Positions 9,008 through 17,020 of a stretch of DNA of 49,270 nt are shown in pieces. The position numbers and the translations under genes were made by a program. The notes under the pieces were generated by a model, which saw only the letters and a program-made list of their open reading frames with translations, searched no databases and was not told where the DNA came from. This DNA comes from Candidatus Aenigmatarchaeota archaeon (GTDB taxonomy: Archaea; Aenigmatarchaeota; Aenigmatarchaeia; QMZS01): NCBI GenBank assembly GCA_016932615.1, contig JAFGCN010000017.1:1-49270 (forward strand). The letters run 5' to 3'. The stretch's first letter is position 1. Every line of letters starts with the position of its first letter.

Positions 9008-9296
9008 TTTTGAACTTTTCAGGGCCGTACACCAGCAGGTATTTTACGCTTTGGCCACCGGGCGGGGCTTTTCCGACACTAACAGGAAAGCAGAGAGTTT
9101 CTTCAAGGCGGGTCTCAATTTCACTTTCCTCCATGGAAGCGAGCTTTCCGCTTTTTTCGAGGTTGCTAAGCCCGCCATATATCTTTTCTTCATATTCCGG
9201 GCTTGCTGCATGATTGGAGCTGAGCACGGCTATGGCAGAGATTATAATTAGCGAGGCTATGAGCGCTTCAAGTGAGAAAAAATAGCCTTTTTGCAT
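8979..9296 (-). CDS. Pilin-like protein, variant class III signal
   Basis: A 105-residue protein. The start at 9296 gives MQKGYFFSLEALIASLIIIS, a KG|xxxSxE variant signal with hydrophobic helix, like those of the genes at 1650 and 2141. A longer frame to 9587 exists but lies antisense to another gene. The short remaining domain is charged and ends in a beta-rich segment (SVKYLLVYGPEKFKTIQIAYQL). It may be a minor pilin working with the 915-7262 operon. The start codon is 24 bases from the divergent gene at 9321. Confidence 0.7.
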   Translation of the reverse strand: MQKGYFFSLEALIASLIIISAIAVLSSNHAASPEYEEKIYGGLSNLEKSGKLASMEESEIETRLEETLCFPVSVGKAPPGGQSVKYLLVYGPEKFKTIQIAYQLP

Positions 9297-9320
9297 AATA
9301 AAGATACTACAAGTATATTG

Positions 9321-9698
9321 ATGGGGGATTGGAAAGGAGTGATAATCGAAGAAAGTTTGGGCAATAAAGAGCTTCTTGAGGATGCTGAGATTGTTGGGAG
9401 GTATAAACGGGATTTGGAAAGTGAAGGGGAAAAGGGCTTGTTTCACTTTTACAAGGTCAGGGTTTCGGATGATGTTATAGAAAAGGTGATCCGGAAGGGC
9501 AAAAGTGCAATAAAGCGGGGCTGGTATATTCACCTGTGCAAGGATGACCTTATGGTCATAATTTACAAGGACCGTAGCTTTCGGCACATAAAAGGGGACA
9601 AGGAGAGCTTGGTCGAGCTGAGGGATTATGGGAAATCAATAGGAATAGGTGATGCCCGGCTTCCAGATGAGTCTTTCTTAGAGAATCCCTGGGCTTAG
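9321..9698 (+). CDS. Conserved small archaeal protein of unknown function
   Basis: A 125-residue soluble protein (MGDWKGVIIEESLGNKELL...). It has an N-terminal strand, a charged middle and the segment IKRGWYIHLCKDDLMVIIYKDRSF, followed by a short helix. From memory, similar short proteins are common in archaea without a known function; I cannot verify this here. I chose the ATG at 9321 rather than 9291 because the protein family begins at this W-x-G-V-I-I-E block and AT-rich sequence sits about 25 bases upstream. It ends three bases before the convergent DUF3850 remnant. Confidence 0.6.
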   Translation: MGDWKGVIIEESLGNKELLEDAEIVGRYKRDLESEGEKGLFHFYKVRVSDDVIEKVIRKGKSAIKRGWYIHLCKDDLMVIIYKDRSFRHIKGDKESLVELRDYGKSIGIGDARLPDESFLENPWA

Positions 9699-9701
9699 AG
9701 A

Positions 9702-9961
9702 CTATTCCAGTGACCTTACGATAAAACCCTTCTCCAGAACCTCTTCTTCTGCCCAGAAGTTCAGGTTTTTGTATTCATCACAAAAGCCACCTTCTTTTCC
9801 AGGACTCTCCTAGTGTAACTCTTTTTTCTTGGGCCCCATTCTTTGAGAAGGAGTGTGTCGCCAGGTGAGCAGTCAAAATCTGCAAGACGAAGGTCAAACT
9901 TTTTTTTGCCGCTTAGGGCTCTTTCGAAAAGGTCGGGCCAGGATTTCTTTTCGATACGCAT
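9702..9961 (-). pseudogene. DUF3850/ASCH-like protein interrupted by a frameshift
   Basis: The first 66 codons from 9961 (FERALSGKKKFDLRLADFDC, GDTLLLKEWGPRKKSYTRR) match the RNA-binding-like DUF3850 (ASCH/PUA-fold) family. The frame stops at 9761. The adjacent frame continues with YKNLNFWAEEEVLEKGF to a stop at 9702, which is what the family's C-terminus should look like. The break lies at a run of five T (9766-9770, A on the coding strand); one extra base would restore a roughly 86-residue protein. It may be a sequencing or assembly error, a real pseudogene, or recoding. Confidence 0.7.
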
Positions 9962-9995
9962 AATTGATTTTTTCTTATATCCTACTAGTATAATT

Positions 9996-11129
9996 ATGAG
10001 AGTTCCCTTGACCGGAGCGCACGCGGCAACTGAGGCAATCCGGCAGATAAACCCTGATGTTTTTGCAGCTTATCCAATAACCCCTCAGACGCCGATAATA
10101 GAGAAATACTCGAAGTTTATCGCAGATGGTGTTGTCAGCACTGAAATGGTGAGGGTGGAGTCCGAGCACTCTGCGATGTCTGCCTGTGTAGGCAGTTCTG
10201 CGGCAGGGGCAAGAACATTTACTGCCTCAAGCTCGCAGGGTCTTGCGCTCATGTTTGAGATTTTGCCTATAGCTTCCTCACTTCGCCTTCCAATCGTGAT
10301 GCAGGCCGTCGCAAGGGCCCTTTCAGGCCCTATCAACATACACTGTGACCATAGCGACATCATGGCCTGCCGTGACACCGGCTGGATACAGATTTTTTCC
10401 GAAAACGCCCAGGAGGCGTATGAAAATACCTTCCTTGCAACAAAGCTTGCGGAGAGAGTTTCACTTCCTGCGATGGTGGTGCAGGATGGGTTTGTAACCT
10501 CCCATTCGGTAGAGGGCGTCGAGCTTCTTGAAGACAAGGTGGCTGCAAAGTTTGTTGGAAATTATTCACCGAAATTTGCCCTGCTTGACCTGAAACATCC
10601 CGTAACTCTTGGGCCTTTTGCGCTTCAGGATTACTACTATGAATTCAAGATGCAGCAGGAGGCTGCGATGTCAAATGCGAAGAAGGAATACCTGAAAGTA
10701 GGGCGCGAGCTTGGTCTAGTTACGAGAAAAAAGTATCCTTATTTTGAGCCATACCGGCTAAGGGACGCAAAGTCCGTTATTGTCGCTGCCGGCTCGACGG
10801 CAGGAGTGATAAAGGATGTTGTTGACGAGCGGCGGGCAAAGGGCGAGAAAGTAGGGCTTTTGAAAATAAAGCTGTTCAGGCCGTTTCCGACAAAAGAAAT
10901 CGAGCAGGCGCTCAGGGGAAAGGCAGTTGCTGTTCTGGACAGGAGCATGTCTTTTGGCGCAAAGCCGCCATTGTATCTCGACATAAAAGACGCCTGCGGA
11001 AAAGCAGCCAGTTATATTTACGGGCTTGGCGGAAGAGACATCTTCTCTTCCGACATCCACAAGGTATTTGACGAACTGAAGAAGAAAAAGCTGGATGGTC
11101 AGGTAAAGTATATAGGTCTTAGAAGCTGA
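9996..11129 (+). CDS. porA: 2-oxoacid:ferredoxin oxidoreductase, alpha subunit (PorA-like)
   Basis: A 377-residue protein. GAHAATEAIRQINPDVFAAYPITPQTPIIE is the N-terminal pyrimidine-binding domain signature of pyruvate/2-oxoacid ferredoxin oxidoreductase alpha subunits; TASSSQGLALMFE and IHCDHSDIMACRDTGW follow, and domain II ends with the KLFRPFP block. The enzyme decarboxylates pyruvate or a related 2-oxoacid to acyl-CoA, reducing ferredoxin. I use the ATG at 9996 because TATA-like CTTATAT lies at 9974-9980 and the family starts here. The beta, gamma and delta subunits are not in this window. Confidence 0.9.
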   Translation: MRVPLTGAHAATEAIRQINPDVFAAYPITPQTPIIEKYSKFIADGVVSTEMVRVESEHSAMSACVGSSAAGARTFTASSSQGLALMFEILPIASSLRLPIVMQAVARALSGPINIHCDHSDIMACRDTGWIQIFSENAQEAYENTFLATKLAERVSLPAMVVQDGFVTSHSVEGVELLEDKVAAKFVGNYSPKFALLDLKHPVTLGPFALQDYYYEFKMQQEAAMSNAKKEYLKVGRELGLVTRKKYPYFEPYRLRDAKSVIVAAGSTAGVIKDVVDERRAKGEKVGLLKIKLFRPFPTKEIEQALRGKAVAVLDRSMSFGAKPPLYLDIKDACGKAASYIYGLGGRDIFSSDIHKVFDELKKKKLDGQVKYIGLRS

Positions 11130-11151
11130 TTCCAATTATCCAGAATTATGC

Positions 11152-11163
11152 TTATATATAATA
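11152..11163 (+). promoter_or_regulatory. TATA box of the first basic-tail membrane protein gene
   Basis: TTATATATAATA is centred about 27 bases before the ATG at 11184; this spacing supports that start over the in-frame ATG at 11148, which lies upstream of the box. Confidence 0.65.
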
Positions 11164-11183
11164 ATCTATCTAATACTATAGTT

Positions 11184-12593
11184 ATGGCAAGCCTTTTGCA
11201 GCACTTCGAAAGAGCTTTTAGTGCTTACCGAAAGAACCTGATTCCGTATACATTCTCGGCGCTTCTTGTTTGCTTTGCTGCCGTTTTTGTCATGTTCCTT
11301 GGAATGCTTGTTTTCGTGCTTAACTCGGAGTCTGTCTTTTACTCGGAGGAGTTTATGAACCAGGCGGAGCTTGACCCTGCAGTAGTGTTGCTCGCATTGA
11401 TGACACCGGGAAACATAGCGATACTCTTTACCTTCTCTTTTTTGGCTCTCGTTGCATTCCTGTATATGTCTGCCGGAGTTTATGGAGTTTGTCTTGAGGG
11501 GCTCAGGGGAAGAGTCTCTGTAAGGGCATTTTTCAGTTCCGTTGCAAGGCGTGGCGGGTCGTACCTAATCGCTTCACTCATCCTTTTAGGTTTCCTGATG
11601 GGATTTATCGTGCTTGCAATGTTTGTTCCAATATTTCTTTTTGTAAGCATGCCTGTTGCTGCGGCAGTTCAGTCTTATCTTGTCTGGTTTTTGCTCATTT
11701 ATTTCCTGGGCTTCCTTCTTACGCCTTTCTTCTTCTCTGTCCTTCCAGCCATAGTTTCCGGAAGGGGGATAATAAATGCTTTCAGGGAGAGTATGGCTGT
11801 AGGCAGGGATAATTACCTTGAGCTTTTGCTTCTTGAGGTGCTTCTCTTTACAGGTTTTTTTGTTTCTGCGCTCATTCCATACATTTGGGCGGGAATTTTG
11901 TTTTTCATTTCCGTGCCTATTGCTACATTTGTCAACTGCTCCTTTTACCTTGACAGGGTAAGCCCAGCTAAGATGGGTGCGCACAAAGAATCCCCAAAGC
12001 AACCTTCCGGGCAGAGAAGAATTCCTGCAAGGGTTATGCCTGCCAGGGCTGCGGCTGAAAACCAAAGGCCTGCAAAGGAAAGCGAGTTTATAGAGGAGCC
12101 GCCCGTTGACTTTACAGTTTCAGAGTCAAAGAAAAAGCTTGTTTCGGAGCTTAGAGAAAGGGCTATTTCGGAAGACCGGAAAAAACAAGGGCAAAAGAAA
12201 AAGCAGGTGTCCGCTGCAACCGCCAGAAAGAAGAAAAAAGATACTCTCAAGACAAAATCGGCAAAGAAGCCAAAGTTGAAGAAGCCGATTGTGAAAAAGA
12301 AGCCTGCAGAAAAAAAGCAAAAAAAGAAAGTGCCTGTGAAAGAAGCCCGCGCGAAAAAGGCAGGCCCAGCAACTAAGGAAACTGCTGCCGAGCCCGCAGC
12401 AATTGCCCCCATTCCAAGCGCACCTTCAAAAGCTCCTTTAAAAAAGAAGCCCGTGAAGAAAGTGAAAACTCCTGCCGCAAGGCATTCAATTGTGCAGAGG
12501 GCAATTGCAAAGCACACGACTGCAAAGAACCGGGACATTGAGCTTTTCCAGCAGCTGGAGTTGCCAAAAAATAAGCCAAAGAAGGGCAAGTGA
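11184..12593 (+). CDS. Multi-pass membrane protein with long Lys/Ala/Pro-rich tail
   Basis: A 469-residue protein. Residues 1-255 contain about five or six hydrophobic segments; a conserved loop AGVYGVCLEGLRGRVSVRAFF and the motif VSGRGIINAFRES recur in the next gene, so the two are paralogues. From about 260 to the end is a 200-residue hydrophilic tail dense in KKK and PAEKK-type repeats, resembling histone H1-like or disordered nucleic-acid-binding tails. Function is unknown; a membrane protein whose cytoplasmic tail binds nucleic acid or ribosomes is one possibility. The start is chosen by TATA spacing. Confidence 0.75.
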   Translation: MASLLQHFERAFSAYRKNLIPYTFSALLVCFAAVFVMFLGMLVFVLNSESVFYSEEFMNQAELDPAVVLLALMTPGNIAILFTFSFLALVAFLYMSAGVYGVCLEGLRGRVSVRAFFSSVARRGGSYLIASLILLGFLMGFIVLAMFVPIFLFVSMPVAAAVQSYLVWFLLIYFLGFLLTPFFFSVLPAIVSGRGIINAFRESMAVGRDNYLELLLLEVLLFTGFFVSALIPYIWAGILFFISVPIATFVNCSFYLDRVSPAKMGAHKESPKQPSGQRRIPARVMPARAAAENQRPAKESEFIEEPPVDFTVSESKKKLVSELRERAISEDRKKQGQKKKQVSAATARKKKKDTLKTKSAKKPKLKKPIVKKKPAEKKQKKKVPVKEARAKKAGPATKETAAEPAAIAPIPSAPSKAPLKKKPVKKVKTPAARHSIVQRAIAKHTTAKNRDIELFQQLELPKNKPKKGK

Positions 12594-12604
12594 GTGCTAG
12601 AGGG

Positions 12605-12620
12605 CTATTAATTATATAAT
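12605..12620 (+). promoter_or_regulatory. TATA-like AT block before the second membrane protein gene
   Basis: CTATTAATTATATAAT ends 10 bases before the ATG at 12631 and gives a separate leaderless promoter, so the two paralogues are probably independent units. Confidence 0.5.
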
Positions 12621-12630
12621 ATAGTCAATT

Positions 12631-13512
12631 ATGGTGACATTTACAGAACACCTCAGACGAAGTTTCGGAGCTTATATTCGCAATTTCCGGGTAATAGCGC
12701 TTGCGCTCATCATTGCAGCAATTCCGTCGGCAATGCTGGTGGGGCTCGGATTTTACGCAGTGTCTGACTTCTCTTTTGGCGAAGCGGGGCGACTTGCAAA
12801 GGAGACCTACTTTGCTGACAGAGTTTCTATTTGGGAGGACTCACCTTACCCTCCTGAACTGTTTTCCCCCTGGTTTTTTGTGTTCGAGGGCCTGGCGGCC
12901 ATCGTGACATCATATATGCTTGCGGGAACCTATGGGGTATGCCTTTCTGCCATAAAAGGGCGGCCATCTCTTTCTGATTTTTTCAGGTCTCTTCGGGAAA
13001 GTGGGGTTACCCTTGTTTTGTCAAAAATCGCACTTCTTGCAGGGCTTACTGTTTCGCTTGTGCTTTTGTTTCTTACAGGCCTTGTTTTCGCAGCGGTTGC
13101 TAACGCAATTTTCTCGGTTTCTGAAGGGCTGCTTGGCATGCTTTTCGTTCTGTTTTTTATCCTGATAATCGCTCCTATTTTGCCTCTTGTGCTGCTCGTG
13201 TCCCCTTCAGTTGTTTCTGGCAGAAGCGTAGTTGAGGCGTTCAGGGAGAGTTACGCCCTGGGCATTAAGCATTATTGGGGGATTGTTGGGCTTATCCTGG
13301 TGGCTATGGTTCTGATGGTTGTAAGCGGAATTCTGGGTGTTTTAAATGCCCTGGCGGCACTTCTTTTTTCCGGATTTTTTGTTTCACCCCTGATTGCGCT
13401 GCTGCTGTCCTCATACTACCTTGATAAATCAGGCAAAAAACAGGCAAGGGGCTCTGAGATGACGCCACGGAATGCGGCAAAGAAGAAAGTGACACAATCG
13501 AGGAGGAAGTGA
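12631..13512 (+). CDS. Multi-pass membrane protein, paralogue of the preceding gene
   Basis: A 293-residue protein with five or six hydrophobic segments. AGTYGVCLSAIKGRPSLSDFF and VVSGRSVVEAFRESYALG align with the equivalent loops of the upstream protein, and SSYYLDKSGKK matches its SFYLDRVSPAK end. The basic tail is only about 30 residues (RNAAKKKVTQSRRK). The stop at 13512 sits three bases before the next start, whose GAGGAGG ribosome binding site lies inside this gene's last codons, so it is coupled to the RNase gene. Confidence 0.75.
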   Translation: MVTFTEHLRRSFGAYIRNFRVIALALIIAAIPSAMLVGLGFYAVSDFSFGEAGRLAKETYFADRVSIWEDSPYPPELFSPWFFVFEGLAAIVTSYMLAGTYGVCLSAIKGRPSLSDFFRSLRESGVTLVLSKIALLAGLTVSLVLLFLTGLVFAAVANAIFSVSEGLLGMLFVLFFILIIAPILPLVLLVSPSVVSGRSVVEAFRESYALGIKHYWGIVGLILVAMVLMVVSGILGVLNALAALLFSGFFVSPLIALLLSSYYLDKSGKKQARGSEMTPRNAAKKKVTQSRRK

Positions 13513-13514
13513 CA

Positions 13515-14762
13515 ATGATGCTTAATTTTCTTGGAGGGTGCAATGAAGTGGGGAGAGCCGGCTTTGTGGCAAGTGACAGGAATTCGAATCTTCTTCTTGA
13601 GTATGGGGTAAAGCTTCAGCCAAAAATAGAGCTCCCTTCAGTTCCTACCGTAAAGCTCGACGGCGTTTTTATTTCACACGCTCACCTTGACCATAGCGGA
13701 ATGGCGCCGCTTCTTTACCGGCTCCAGAACCCAAAGCTCTATGCAACTTCCGCAACGATGGACCTTATGCATCTCCTTCTTGAAGACTACATAAAGGTCG
13801 GAAAGCTTACGAGGGGCTTTTCCGAGTTTACTGCCCGCGACATGGACATGATGAACCGAAATTTCAAGCGGTGCTCTTACAATAAGCAGTTTCGTGTCGG
13901 AAACCTCGACTGCAGGATTTTTCCGGCGTACCACATCCCAGGAAGCGCTTCGATTCATTTAAGAGGCGCAAAGTCGCTTCTTTTCACAGGCGATATTGCT
14001 CAGTCCAAGACCTACCTTCTGGGCTACCACCACATAAACTATCCAAAGACCGACTGCCTTATGATGGAAACAACTTATGCCGCTGAAGACCATCCGGACA
14101 GGGAAAGAGAAGAGAAGAGGTTCATTGAGAAAATAAAGGAATATGCCGGAGGCATAGTCCTTCTTCCAAGCTTTGCTGTCGGAAGGGCGCAGGAGCTTCT
14201 TCTGATGCTCCACGCAAACGGGATAAAGCAGGACATTTATCTTGACGGCATGGCGCAAAAAGCGGCGGACATAATACTCTACCACAAAAATGAGCTTAGG
14301 GATGCGCATGAGCTTAAGGAAGCGATGAAGAAAGCGCACTTTGTGAAGACAAAGAAGCAGAGAGCCGCCATATGCAAGAAGGGTGGGATTGTACTGACGA
14401 CTTCAGGCATGCTTAGCGGAGGACCAATATGCTATTACCTCAGGAAAGTGCGGGACGATTCCGATGCTTGCCTTCTTCTTACTGGCTACCAGGCGGAAAA
14501 CACTCCCGGTTATGGCGTGCTTAAGACGGGCTACTTTGAAAATGAGGAGGATGGCCGGTACAAGGTGAATCTTGAGGTGATGAAATACGATTTTAGCGGC
14601 CATGCCGGAAGAAGCGAACTCTTTGGCCTGATTAAAAATGTAAAGCCGAAAACGGTCGTGTGCGTTCATGGAGAGCATACCAAGAGATTCTCTGAGGAAG
14701 TCCGCGACAGGTTTCACATTGAGGCATTTGCACCCAGGAATGGAGACGTACTTGAGGTTTAG
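13515..14762 (+). CDS. Beta-CASP metallo-beta-lactamase RNase (aCPSF2-like)
   Basis: A 415-residue protein. HAHLDH (55-60) is the zinc-binding motif 2; HIPGSAS and FTGDI are motifs 3 and 4. The beta-CASP motifs are present: METTY (A), PSFAVGRAQE (B) and VCVHGEHTKR (C). It lacks the N-terminal KH domains of aCPSF1, so it belongs to the shorter aCPSF2/RNase J-like archaeal group that trims or cleaves RNA. GTG at 13509 and ATGs at 13515 and 13518 are in frame; GAGGAGG at 13500-13506 favours 13515. It is one of the few genes here with a clear Shine-Dalgarno site. Confidence 0.9.
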   Translation: MMLNFLGGCNEVGRAGFVASDRNSNLLLEYGVKLQPKIELPSVPTVKLDGVFISHAHLDHSGMAPLLYRLQNPKLYATSATMDLMHLLLEDYIKVGKLTRGFSEFTARDMDMMNRNFKRCSYNKQFRVGNLDCRIFPAYHIPGSASIHLRGAKSLLFTGDIAQSKTYLLGYHHINYPKTDCLMMETTYAAEDHPDREREEKRFIEKIKEYAGGIVLLPSFAVGRAQELLLMLHANGIKQDIYLDGMAQKAADIILYHKNELRDAHELKEAMKKAHFVKTKKQRAAICKKGGIVLTTSGMLSGGPICYYLRKVRDDSDACLLLTGYQAENTPGYGVLKTGYFENEEDGRYKVNLEVMKYDFSGHAGRSELFGLIKNVKPKTVVCVHGEHTKRFSEEVRDRFHIEAFAPRNGDVLEV

Positions 14763-14818
14763 ATTTCTGTTTTTGCCCGGGCATGCGATTCTATTTTATT
14801 TCATAAGTGTATTCAGTT

Positions 14819-16603
14819 ATGCCAAAAGTTCTTCTGGGAAAGAACATTATCGACAAGCCCGTCAATTGGGAGATTGAAAAGGAAAAAAACCCGCATCTGC
14901 TCGTTTTGGGGACTTCCGGGTGCGGAAAGACGGAAACCCTGAAGGCGATAATACATGACCTTAACGCCGCAAAGGTGCCTTCACTTATAATTGATTTTCA
15001 CAGCGAGTTTTCCGGGGTCGGGGATAAAGTCCTGAATATGAGGGACTCAGGAATGAACCCTCTTGAGTTTTCAGAGCATGAAACTCCTGAGTCGGTAGTT
15101 TATGAGGTTTCAGGAATCATAAAGAAGATATTCGGGCTTGGCGAGATACAGCAGTCAATAATCAGGCAGGCGCTGAAAAACAGCTACCTTGAAATGGGAA
15201 TTGATGTTCGAAGGGAAGGCCCCGCGGAAAGCTATCCTACCTTTTCAGATGTAAAACAGCATATATACCAGCTTGAAACTCCATCAACAAAGAGAAACAT
15301 AGAGTCTCTCATGAGTAGAATTGACCCTCTTTTTGAGCTTGAGCTTTTCCAGAGCAGCAACCAGATTGCTTTTTCAGACCTCCTGAACGGGACGACTGTA
15401 GTTGACCTGAAGAACTTTCCGACCGAAGAGATAAAGTCGGTTATCGCGGAGTTTTTCCTTGCAAAGCTATCTTATTATATCTACTCGCTTGAAAAGTCAA
15501 AGCAGATGAAGCTTTATGTTGTTGTAGATGAGGCGCACCGCCTTATGTATGAGGGCTCTCCTCTGGACCGTTTTTTGAGGGAGTCCAGAAAGTATGGCGT
15601 TGGAGTGATTCTTGCTTCGCAGCGGCCCACAGACTTTAACGAAACAGTTCTCGCCAATGCGGGCGTGTTATTAAGCTTTCAGTGCACACTGGAGAAGGAT
15701 GCAGTTTTTGTGGGAAAGCAACTGGGCCTTGACTCAAAGAAGGTAAGAAACTTGATTGAGCCAGGAATTGGTTATGTCAAGTTCTCGCGGTCCGATAAGG
15801 CCGAGCGGGTCCATATAACCCGGCTTCAGGACAGGATGACCGAAGAGGAAAAAGCGAAAATGAAGGAGCAGGCGAAATATTCCGGCAAAAAAACCGAGAA
15901 GCGCGAGCCACAAAAAGTGGTTCCCCGGGTTAAGCCAGAAGACCTCTTAATTGAAAACGATTCTCTGGGAAAAGATGGTCCTGATGAGGAAGAGGTTACT
16001 GCTGAGAGAAAGGAGCCGGTTTATGACGAGCGGGAGGAAGAGCCGCAGGAAGATGCCCTGGGCGCAGAGGAAGCCTTGGCGGAGAATGAAGATGAATCCG
16101 AAGACAAGGGGCGGGAGGAGACTTCAGATGATGAAGCGCCGAAAAAAGAAAGAAAAAGGCATCCTGATGACAGTGGCGGCGAAAAAACAAGGGAGGAGCT
16201 CGAAGAAGAATACCGAAAGAAGGAAATCGAGGAGGAACTTGAGCGCAAAAAAAGCGAAGCGGTGGAATCAGATGAACGCCGGGAAAAGCATGTACACCAC
16301 GAGACGCACAGGCAATCAGAATCCGGGGGCGATTTTTCACTTTCAAAGCTATTCTTTTTCGACAACGAATCGATCGGAATCCGCCCAGTTGTAAGGGCTG
16401 CCTTTATCACGCTCATGTTTATTGCGGGTTTTTGGCTTCTGATTATGCTTAACATGAACTGCTGGCTGTTCTTCTGCCTTGCTGTTTTGTGGACTCCCCT
16501 TACTGCTGAGCTTTTCAGGGTGGAGGGACACTCGAAGATAATTTTTGACATTTTCCGGCTTATTTTTACCCTGGTGCTGGTTTACCTTTTTGTAGTCTTT
16601 TAG
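14819..16603 (+). CDS. HerA/FtsK-superfamily ATPase with membrane-anchored C-terminus
   Basis: A 594-residue protein. Walker A is GTSGCGKT (31-38), Walker B VVVDEAHR (Asp237, Glu238), followed by SRKYGVGVILASQRP, typical of HerA-like and VirB4-like translocases. After the ATPase (to about 350) comes a long, very acidic and Lys/Glu-rich disordered region (about 350-510), then three hydrophobic segments (about 520-594). Ordinary HerA has no such ending, so this ATPase is probably tethered to the membrane and could move DNA or protein across or along it. The NurA partner is not next to it. Start 14819 follows the conserved LLGKNI opening. Confidence 0.85.
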   Translation: MPKVLLGKNIIDKPVNWEIEKEKNPHLLVLGTSGCGKTETLKAIIHDLNAAKVPSLIIDFHSEFSGVGDKVLNMRDSGMNPLEFSEHETPESVVYEVSGIIKKIFGLGEIQQSIIRQALKNSYLEMGIDVRREGPAESYPTFSDVKQHIYQLETPSTKRNIESLMSRIDPLFELELFQSSNQIAFSDLLNGTTVVDLKNFPTEEIKSVIAEFFLAKLSYYIYSLEKSKQMKLYVVVDEAHRLMYEGSPLDRFLRESRKYGVGVILASQRPTDFNETVLANAGVLLSFQCTLEKDAVFVGKQLGLDSKKVRNLIEPGIGYVKFSRSDKAERVHITRLQDRMTEEEKAKMKEQAKYSGKKTEKREPQKVVPRVKPEDLLIENDSLGKDGPDEEEVTAERKEPVYDEREEEPQEDALGAEEALAENEDESEDKGREETSDDEAPKKERKRHPDDSGGEKTREELEEEYRKKEIEEELERKKSEAVESDERREKHVHHETHRQSESGGDFSLSKLFFFDNESIGIRPVVRAAFITLMFIAGFWLLIMLNMNCWLFFCLAVLWTPLTAELFRVEGHSKIIFDIFRLIFTLVLVYLFVVF

Positions 16604-16663
16604 CTTTTTGAAATACAGGCACCAAAGTTTATAAAAATCAAAACTCTCAAAAAAATCAAAAGT

Positions 16664-17017
16664 TTATGCAAGCACTCTTTCCATGTCTTTTGCCTTCAAA
16701 AACTGCAAGCGGTTGTCTATTTCCCTCGACAGGAGCTTAAAGAAGATTATCTGGTCGTCTGCGAATTTTCTCTGCTTTCCAGCAGACTCGCTTTTGGCAA
16801 GCTCTTCTCCGACTGCGCCAAAGAAGGTGGCCCATGCGTCGCATACATCTCTTGTCGCTCTCAGTTTTTTGGGGTCTCGTTCAAGCTCAGCTTTCTTAAT
16901 CTCCTTGAGGAGGAAACTTACTGCCTTGTTATAATCATTTTCGGTTTTCTTGGCAAATTCCCTGATGTTCTTGACTGGCTTTTTGGTGGTTTTCCCGGAA
17001 GTTTTTTTCTGTTTCAT
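16664..17017 (-). CDS. Small basic helical protein of unknown function
   Basis: A 117-residue protein. The first 20 residues are Lys/Thr-rich (KQKKTSGKTTKKPVK); the rest is predicted to be almost all helix with a heptad-like pattern, ending QFLKAKDMERVLA. I recognise no family. It starts three bases after the stop of the gene upstream (17021), so the two form an operon. It could be a helical-bundle binding protein; no more can be said. Confidence 0.6.
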   Translation of the reverse strand: MKQKKTSGKTTKKPVKNIREFAKKTENDYNKAVSFLLKEIKKAELERDPKKLRATRDVCDAWATFFGAVGEELAKSESAGKQRKFADDQIIFFKLLSREIDNRLQFLKAKDMERVLA

Positions 17018-17020
17018 ATT

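Noticed and set aside
8979-9587. Longer minus-strand frame (202 residues) for the pilin-like gene
   Set aside because: The first 97 residues are antisense to the gene at 9321; the signal peptide starts at 9296.
11945-12589. 214-residue minus-strand frame
   Set aside because: Antisense to the Lys-rich tail of the membrane protein; its Phe/Ser-rich composition is what complementing AAG/AAA codons gives.
15951-16394. 147-residue frame rich in Arg and Lys
   Set aside because: Shifted reading of the acidic linker of the HerA-like ATPase.
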